Below are positions 57,854-64,000 of a DNA stretch of 64,000 bases, piece by piece (the first letter of the stretch is position 1; each line of letters opens with the position of its first letter). Under the pieces are notes generated by a model, which did no database searches, was not told where the DNA came from, and saw nothing but the letters and a program-made list of their open reading frames with translations. The DNA is from Bog-473 sp963730395 (GTDB lineage: Bacteria; Actinomycetota; Acidimicrobiia; Acidimicrobiales; RAAP-2): contig CAVSSK010000030.1 of the NCBI GenBank assembly GCA_963730395.1, positions 124,001-188,000 of the forward strand. The letters run 5' to 3'. The translations under genes were made by a program, and so were the position numbers.

Positions 57854-58915
57854 TCACGTCGCCGGAAGCGGCACCACCGTTCCAGTGGTCGCCGAGTCCA
57901 GGGCCGACTCGATGACCTCCGCCGTCACCACGGCGTCCTGGATGTCGACCGGCGCGGGAGATCCGTCGAGGAGGAACGCCGCCATCCCGGCGTAGAAGAG
58001 GCCGTACGCACCGGGCAGAGTGGGCACCGCCCGCCGCTCGGCTCCCGTGACCAGGTGGCCCCACGAGTCTTCGGGCTCCTCGCCCCAGCCGGGCTCGCAC
58101 GGCGAGTGGCCGGCAGCGAGCTGAGCCTCCTGGACGTCCATGCCGTACTTCACATAGCCCGCAGCGGATCCGAGCAGGCGGAAACGCGGGCCCCGATCTG
58201 CCGCCACCGCGCTGGTCCAGAGGTGGACCCGCGGGCCACCCGCATAGTGCAGGGCGACGAAGTCGTCGTCGTCGACCCCGCTGTTGGCGCGACGGATGGC
58301 GACATCGGCGGAGACGCCCTGTGGCCGGCCGAAGAGGACGACGGCCTGGTCGATGAGGTGGGTGCCGAGGTCGAAGAGGATGCCGGTCCCCGCACCGGGC
58401 TGCGGGTCGTTCTTCCAGGCCCGCGGCGACGACGACGCCCGGGGCTGCCAGCGCTCGAAGCGCGACTCGAACGTCTGCAGCGTGCCGAGCGCCTCCTGTC
58501 CCAGGAGGTCGATCACCGTGCGGAAGTCGCCGTCCCAACGCCGGTTCTGGAACGGGACGACGGCGGTGCCGGCTGCCCCCGCCAGCGCGGCCAGTCGGCG
58601 CGTCTCCTGGCTCGCCGGGGTGACCGGCTTGTCGACGACCACCGGCCGCCGGCGCTCCAGCACCGCCTCGGCCACCGCCGCGTGGGAGGCGTTCGGCGTC
58701 GTCACCACCACGAGCTCGATGTCGTCCAGGCGGGCCAGGAGGTCCTCGACCCCCGAGTCGACGCGGGCGGCCGGGTAGCGGGTCCGAACCTCCGCCTGGC
58801 GCTCCGGGTTGGCGGTGACCACCGCCGCCAGTTCCAGGCGCGGCTCGGCGTCGATGAACGGGGCGTGGAACAGGGAGCCCCCCATGCCGTAGCCGACCAG
58901 CGCGACCCTGGCCAT
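57854..58915 (-). CDS. Gfo/Idh/MocA family oxidoreductase
   Basis: The 353-residue NAD(P)-dependent oxidoreductase has an N-terminal Rossmann motif RVALVGYGMGGSLFHAPFI, VVVTTPNASHAAVAEAVL, the catalytic lysine block VVVDKPVTP, and the C-terminal domain with FDLGTHLIDQAVVLFG (conserved His). Family members oxidise sugars, inositols or related compounds. ATG 58915 gives the core N-terminus; ATG 58933 is an in-frame alternative. It is divergent from the Tat-lipoprotein amidohydrolase. Confidence 0.9.
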   Translation of the reverse strand: MARVALVGYGMGGSLFHAPFIDAEPRLELAAVVTANPERQAEVRTRYPAARVDSGVEDLLARLDDIELVVVTTPNASHAAVAEAVLERRRPVVVDKPVTPASQETRRLAALAGAAGTAVVPFQNRRWDGDFRTVIDLLGQEALGTLQTFESRFERWQPRASSSPRAWKNDPQPGAGTGILFDLGTHLIDQAVVLFGRPQGVSADVAIRRANSGVDDDDFVALHYAGGPRVHLWTSAVAADRGPRFRLLGSAAGYVKYGMDVQEAQLAAGHSPCEPGWGEEPEDSWGHLVTGAERRAVPTLPGAYGLFYAGMAAFLLDGSPAPVDIQDAVVTAEVIESALDSATTGTVVPLPAT

Positions 58916-59040
58916 GTTCCGAGACGGGCTCATCCGGCGTCGACGGTCCTTTCTCCAAGCTCCCGGATTTCTTACTCCCTCCGTCACCGCGGCGCCGACC
59001 CCGACGGCCCACCCGCCGAGTGCCGGGCGCCGGGCGGACC

Positions 59041-59046
59041 TAGTGT
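59041..59046 (+). promoter_or_regulatory. -10 element TAGTGT, leaderless-type promoter of amidohydrolase
   Basis: TAGTGT ends 7 nt before ATG 59054. There is no Shine-Dalgarno. Confidence 0.5.
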
Positions 59047-59053
59047 CACGTCA

Positions 59054-60598
59054 ATGGCTGGGATCGGCCCCTTCTCCCGCCGACTGCGGGATCGGCTCGA
59101 CGATCACCTCCCACTCGCCGCGGGTCCCGTGTCCAACGGCGAATTCGTCCCGGCGCCCGAGAGTCCACGTGACCGCAAGGTCAACGGGCTCATCCGCGAG
59201 TCCGTCGACGACGTGGCGCGGCGGCTCGGCGTGGACCGACGGCGTTTCCTCCAGGGTGCCGGGGCCGTGGCGATGTCTCTCGCCGCGTTCGAGCTCGCCG
59301 GCTGCTCGTCGCCGTCGCATGGGCAATCGAGCGCGCCCCCGCGGCCGAGGGGCGGGCGCTTCACGACACCCCCGCCCACCGACGCGGCGGCCTGCCAGGA
59401 CGCGCTGACCGGTTCGGAATTCATCTTCGACGTGCACACGCACCATGTGATCCCGAGCGGCCCCTGGGTCCAGAACGCCCCCGAGACCACGTCGCTCGTG
59501 CTCTCGATGCTCCCACCGGGCTGCACCGACAACCCGCAGCTCGATTGCGTGGACCGGGCGACCTACCTCCACGATCTCTTCCTGGCCAGCGACACCACCA
59601 TGGCGGTGCTCACCGATGTGCCGAACTCCGGGCCCTCCACGGCACCCATTCCCTTCCCCGAGGCGTTGAGCACACAGGACATCACCGGCACCCTGACCGG
59701 TGGCGGCGCCAAGAGGCTGCTGGTGGAGAACATCATCGCCCCCAACGTGGGGCCCGTGGCGGCGACCCTCGACGAGATGTCGAGCGCGGTGGCTGCCGGC
59801 CCACCGATCGCGTTCAAGGTGTACACGGCGTGGAGCCCCACCGGCCAGGGGTGGTCGTTGGAGGATCCCGCCATCGGCCTCCCCACCGTCCAGCACGCGC
59901 ACGACCTCGGCGTGAAGGTCTTCGTGGCCCACAAGGGCCTGCCGCTGGTGAACTTCGACCCGGCCTTCAACCACCCCGACGACATCGTCGCCGTCTCGCG
60001 CCAGTTCCCCGACATGCAGTTCGTCGTGTACCACGCCGCCTGGGACCCCTCCCACGTCGAGGGGCCCTACGACCCCAACGCGGCCATCGGCATCGACACC
60101 CTGCTCGCGGCACTCGATCGCCACGGCGTGCCGCCGAACGACAACGTCTGGGTCGACGTGGCCACGCAGTGGCGACAGCTGCTGACCATGCCCGACCAGG
60201 CCGCCCACGCCCTCGGCAAGCTGCTCAGCCGGGTGGGCGAGCAGCGCGTCCTGTGGGGCACCGACGCCATCTGGTACGGCAGCCCCGAGGCCCAGATCAT
60301 GGCGATGCGGGCCTTCGAGATCACGCCCGAGTTCCAGGACCTCTACAAGTACCCCGCCCTCACCGACACCGTGAAGGCGGGCCTCTTCGGGCTCAACGCC
60401 GCCCAGCTCTTCGGCGTCGACCCGACCGCCACCCGGTGCGGGCTGACGACCGATCCCCTGACGTCCAACATCCAGGAGGCCGCCCAGCTGCGCGACGAGG
60501 GCGCACTTCCCTCCGCCTGGGCTCCGCACGGGCCGACGACCCGGCGCCAGGTCCTGGACTGGTTGGCTTCCCCTCTGACCAACTGGATGCCGTCGTAG
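59054..60598 (+). CDS. Tat-exported lipoprotein, amidohydrolase (amidohydrolase 2) family
   Basis: The 514-residue protein has a twin-arginine motif RRRFLQGAG (62-70), a hydrophobic stretch, and a lipobox LAGC (81-84), so it should be exported folded and lipid-anchored. The signal is preceded by about 58 residues, an unusually long n-region. The enzymatic domain begins FDVHTHHVIPSG (metal His pair) and continues with KVFVAHKGLP, VYHAAWDP, and ERVLWGTD-like EQRVLWGTDAIWYG (metal Asp). Substrate unknown, but probably a cyclic acid or lactone outside the membrane. Confidence 0.85.
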   Translation: MAGIGPFSRRLRDRLDDHLPLAAGPVSNGEFVPAPESPRDRKVNGLIRESVDDVARRLGVDRRRFLQGAGAVAMSLAAFELAGCSSPSHGQSSAPPRPRGGRFTTPPPTDAAACQDALTGSEFIFDVHTHHVIPSGPWVQNAPETTSLVLSMLPPGCTDNPQLDCVDRATYLHDLFLASDTTMAVLTDVPNSGPSTAPIPFPEALSTQDITGTLTGGGAKRLLVENIIAPNVGPVAATLDEMSSAVAAGPPIAFKVYTAWSPTGQGWSLEDPAIGLPTVQHAHDLGVKVFVAHKGLPLVNFDPAFNHPDDIVAVSRQFPDMQFVVYHAAWDPSHVEGPYDPNAAIGIDTLLAALDRHGVPPNDNVWVDVATQWRQLLTMPDQAAHALGKLLSRVGEQRVLWGTDAIWYGSPEAQIMAMRAFEITPEFQDLYKYPALTDTVKAGLFGLNAAQLFGVDPTATRCGLTTDPLTSNIQEAAQLRDEGALPSAWAPHGPTTRRQVLDWLASPLTNWMPS

Positions 60599-60629
60599 GC
60601 GGTCGGCGCCGGCCGAGTGGCCGGGGTCG

Positions 60630-61461
60630 TCAGCGGTGGGCCACGAGCGACGCCAGGGTGAACGTCCCGACCTGCGTGTAGGTGGAGGTGCCGAAGGGCG
60701 TCGAGCTCTTGATCCTGAGGGCCTGCTGCACCCGCAACGGGAGGCCGGTGCGCGTGCTGAACCAGACCTCGGAGCGCTCCGTGCCCTGTTGCGCACCGGA
60801 GTCGGTGCGCAGGCGCAGGAAATGCGCGGCGGCGACCTCCGCGCCGCCGACCGACACCGTGTCGAGGCCGATGAACCGGTACGGGCCGGCGCTGAGGGTC
60901 TGCCCCTTGACGGAGGAGTTGGTTCCCGGTGCACCGCGAGTGCCACTGCGCGCCGACGGTCGCGTTGGCGGGCAACGCCATCGTCCCCGGCGCGCAGGTG
61001 AACGTGCTCAAGTTGGTGAAATTGAGGGGACCGACGGACCACAGCTGCCAGGTCTGCCCACCGGCCTCCCACTGGTCACCCGAATGCAGGCAGTACTCCC
61101 ACGTCTGCCAGTGATGGGTGCTGTAGTCGATCCGGAAGACCCAGCAGTCCGCTCCCCGCAGCGTCACCGTCCCGGGCATGGTCGGCCCTTCGGCCTGGGA
61201 CAGCGGGGGCAGGGTCAGCCGTTCGGTGCCTGAGCCCGTGTACTCGTAGACGCCCGGCGCCGGCCGGTTGGCGCCGGGGGCACCGCCGCCGCCCGTTCCG
61301 AGTTGGGCTTCCGCCTGGCGCAGCGACACCGGCTTCGCGTGGCTGGTGGACAGCACGACCACCAGCGCCAGCGAGCCCAGGAGGACGACGACGGCGCCGA
61401 GGACCCACGGCCACTTGCGCCGCCGCCGTCTGCCGGAGGTCGGCACCGCAGGATCGGTCAC
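60630..61461 (-). CDS. membrane-anchored extracytoplasmic protein, one frame break
   Basis: The corrected product is about 276 residues: a basic start, one TM (KWPWVLGAVVVLLGSLALVVVL, about 15-36), a Gly-rich linker, then a beta-rich domain (GVYEYTGSGTERLTLPP, FRIDYSTHHWQTWEYCLHSG, TGLPLRVQQALRIKS). It resembles no family I can name. One extra base at C3 60925-60927 breaks the frame; correction gives CTGTNSSVKGQTLSAGPYRF. GTG 61461 has TACCAT 8 nt upstream. Confidence 0.65.
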
Positions 61462-61469
61462 TGCCGCGG

Positions 61470-61475
61470 ATGGTA
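61470..61475 (-). promoter_or_regulatory. -10 element TACCAT before the 60630 gene
   Basis: On the minus strand TACCAT ends 8 nt before GTG 61461. Leaderless or nearly so. Confidence 0.35.
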
Positions 61476-61531
61476 GAGCGCCGGGGCGGAGTCCCGGCAC
61501 GGCGGGCCTCGAGGCCCATCGGGGTGCCGCG

Positions 61532-64000
61532 CTACTCGGTCCGCAGCAGCAGCGCCGCCGGCGTGCGCGCCGCGAGGCGGCCCGGGATGGCGGCCACCAG
61601 GTTGCCCAGCACCAGGGCGCCGAGGGCGATCGCCGCGACGGTGAGCACGGAGACGGTCGGGCTCGGCACGACGTAGATCCGCTCCGCGAAGAGGTCCCAC
61701 AGAGCCCGGCCGAGGACGAGCCCGAGCGGTATGCCGAGGACCAGCCCGATCACGACCGCAACGCTCGATTGCCAGGCGACACTCGCCGCCAGCTGCCGGC
61801 CGGTGAACCCGAGCGTCCGCAACATGGCCATGGACCGGCGCCGGCGCCGGACGGAGGCGATGAGGGTGAGCCCGAGGGCGGTCACCGCCCCCAGGGTCAG
61901 CCCGAGGCCGAGGAGCAACGGCGTGGCGCCCATGGAGCGGTAGTTGACGATCTCGGCCGGTCGCTGGGCCGCCAACACCATGCTCGAATAGTTCGTGGGG
62001 AGCGACACGTCGACGGCGATGCGGTTCAGCGAGCGCAGGGCCATCCCCGTGTCGGCGCCGGGCTTCAGGCGGATGAAGACGGCGTTGGGCCCGCTCGGGG
62101 TCAGGTCGAACTGGTTGCGTTCCGAGGCGGGGAGGAGTTGGTAGGGCACGACCGCCCCGGTCCCCATGGACGCGTGGCCGGTCACCCCTCCGACCCCCAC
62201 CGCCGGCATGGTGGCGGTGCCGACGATCCGGAGCCGGTGCACGGCCGTCGTGCCGTAGCGGACCGAGACGGTGTCCCCGACCGCCACGTGGAGCTGGGCC
62301 AGCGTCTCGGGACCCAGCACGATCTGGTTCGGGCCGTCGAAGCCGTGGCCGCTGAGCACGGGCGGAGCCACGGACGGGCGCGGTGACGTGCCGAGGACGG
62401 GCACGGTGCGGCCGTCGACCTGCAGGTTGCCGAACCAGTACCCGTTCCAGGCGGCCACGCTCGGGTCGTGGTCGAGCAGCCGCGCCGACTGCGCGGCAGG
62501 GACGTCTCCTGCCCCGCCGCCGGCGGTGAGCGCGTAGTCCCAGTTCCAGCCGTAGAGGCTGGGGTGGGAGACGAGGGAGTTCAGGCTGGCCCCGAACACC
62601 ACGGTGGCGATGACGACCACGACGGTCAACGTCGCACCGAGGATGGCGGAGCGCACGGGCACGGCCTCGGTCTCCGCCCCCGGCTCGAGGGCGAAGCGGA
62701 TGCCGGCGACCGCCGAGACGGGCAGCCCGGCCGATGCGGCGCCGCCGGCGACGCGCGACGCGGAGCGGGGACGGGTGCGCCAGCCGGCGGTGCGCTGCGG
62801 TGCCCGCTGCAGCGCCAGCACGACGGCCACCGCGCCGAGGACGACGACCAGCAGGAGGACGCCGAAGCCGAGCACGGTCCAGTCGACGGCGACGCCGGGG
62901 TCGGGATCGTAGGGGCGCACGGGGCCCAGCGGGGCCAGCGGCGAGAGCGCCACGGCGACAGCCCCCGGCCAGCAGCGCGCCGACGACGACGGCCGCCATG
63001 AGCCCGAGCAGCCCGTCTCCCGCGGTCGTCGCCCGGTTGGCGCCGAGCGCGCGCAAGATGCGCTCCTCGGGCGCCCAGAAGCCCAGCTGGCGGCCGATCA
63101 CCTGTCCCGCGATGAGGAGCGCCGCCAGCGCGGCGATGAGCCCGAACACGCCGAGGGCGATGGCCTCGGGCTCGATGGCGTTCTGGGCCTTGGTGACATC
63201 GATGGAGGTGTCGTAGAAGTCGTAGGGAAGGACGGCAGGGACGACACGCTCGATCTCGGACTCGACGGCGGGCACGTCGCGACTCCCGTGGTCCAGTTGG
63301 AGGTAGGTGAACGCGAAGTTCGAGCAGCAGTTGACCAGCTGCCGTGTCAGTGCCGGGGTGAGGATGACCGTGACGGAGCTGTTGGCGTCGACGTCGTCCT
63401 GGACGACGGCGTTGTTGAGGACGACCGTGCCCACGAGGGTCAGGCGCTCGCGCAGGGCCGGCTTCGGCGGCGGGCCGGTCCCGGCGGAGGACGAGAACTG
63501 GGAGTTCGCGTAGGTTCCCCAGGGAGCGGTCTGTCCGACATGGAGACCCAGCTGGCTGGCTGCGGCGGCGGTCATGACGATCTCGTTGGCACGGTTGGGG
63601 TCGGCCATGCGACCCTGCACGACGGTGACCCGGTCCTGGTTGAAGTAGAGCCCGTCGACGCTGCCCTCGACGTTCATGTTGATGTTCTGGGCCGCCTTGG
63701 TCGGCTCCCCGTCCGGAGCGAGCGGCGTGCTGTAGACGTCGGTGAAGCTCTCGGCCCGTCGCACGTCGGGCAGGCCGGAGATGGTGCGGACCAGCGGGGC
63801 GTCGTAGCCGTTGGTGTACCCGAGCGCCGGGTCGTAGAGCGCCGTGCCCAGGCTCAGGTCCGAGGGGTTGGTGCTCGCCAGGAACGTCGGGAACGACGAC
63901 TCGGTCCGCCGGGCCGCCGCCAGTGCCCCCATCGCCACACCGCCGATCAGGCCGATCAGGAGCACGAGGGTCAGGTAGGCGCTCCAGCGCCGTCCGAACG
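61532..64000 (-). CDS. FtsX-like ABC permease, 5' end beyond window, one frame break
   Basis: At least 820 residues are visible. The first TM begins in the last bases of the window (FGRRWSAYLTL, then LLIGLIGGVAMGALAAARRTESSF), so the start lies to the right. A large extracytoplasmic domain is followed by an FtsX core (FGLIAALAALLIAGQVIGRQ), a second extracytoplasmic domain, and a final FtsX core (TLIASVRRRRRSMAMLRTLGFTGRQL) ending RTPAALLLRTE. The frame breaks at C5 62961-62965; removing one base gives GALLAGAVAVALSPLAPLG. Proteins of this type pair with a MacB-like ATPase, expected just outside the window. Confidence 0.85.

Noticed and set aside
1..64000. tRNA, rRNA or riboswitch genes
   Set aside because: No TPsiC-arm-like GGTTCGANNCC with a matching acceptor stem, no rRNA segments and no recognised riboswitch core were seen by eye.

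Overview
The window is a high-GC (roughly 70%), gene-dense stretch of an actinobacterial chromosome, most likely from the class Acidimicrobiia. The left edge (PadR regulator, DUF5318 protein, rpsF-ssb-rpsR-rplI-dnaB) has the gene order known around the mycobacterial rpsF locus, but panB sits inside it. Two wax-ester-synthase/DGAT acyltransferases, two PPOX-type flavin/F420 split-barrel proteins, DUF2505 and mycobacterial-type LigC/PolD repair proteins fit the same placement. The taxonomic call is inference. No rRNA, tRNA, CRISPR array or intact insertion sequence was recognised.

Layout. 0-5 kb: housekeeping translation/replication block, with two DnaA boxes before dnaB. 5-12.9 kb: a 14-TM MFS exporter divergent from a TetR regulator, a PPOX protein, an amidohydrolase plus class II aldolase pair, and a WS/DGAT-patatin pair. 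12.9-16 kb: a minus-strand repair operon (primase-polymerase, HhH-PHP protein, LigC). 16-24 kb: STAS protein, Rrf2 Fe-S-type regulator with a divergent Cys-rich protein, PIG-L deacetylase, MFS, SDR, peroxiredoxin, OmpR-type response regulator, PPOX and DUF2505 proteins. 24-29.6 kb: second WS/DGAT-patatin pair, an ion-channel-like membrane protein, and a COQ4-like protein. 29.6-33.4 kb: ABC ATPase-permease-histidine kinase-NarL regulator operon. 33.6-40.3 kb: a compact three-gene branched-chain-amino-acid-type transporter in which both permeases are fused (LivH-LivM) and both ATPases are fused behind a complete MFS transporter (MFS-LivF-LivG), followed by a substrate-binding protein. 40.6-44 kb: MacB-like ATPase and FtsX-like permease. 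44-46 kb: secreted protein and a TauD/TfdA dioxygenase. 46.2-57.8 kb: an accessory stretch with looser packing and visibly lower GC in places, rich in small-molecule enzymes (VOC, RibD-C reductases, SDRs, FAD dehydrogenase, nitrilase), a truncated VOC gene, a GntR regulator, and four copies of a short palindromic intergenic repeat. 57.8-64 kb: Gfo/Idh/MocA oxidoreductase, a Tat-lipoprotein amidohydrolase, a secreted/anchored protein and an FtsX-like permease running off the right edge.

Two window-wide patterns stand out. First, many genes have no Shine-Dalgarno sequence but carry a TANNNT/CANNNT hexamer 6-8 nt before an ATG or GTG, as expected for leaderless transcripts. Second, at least nine single-base frame breaks interrupt otherwise intact genes, including the essential rpsR. 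I read most of these as consensus errors in the sequence rather than gene decay. The most unusual biology is the MFS-LivF-LivG fusion transporter operon, followed by the COQ4-like protein in a lineage expected to use menaquinone, and the intergenic palindrome family at 54.8-56.9 kb.
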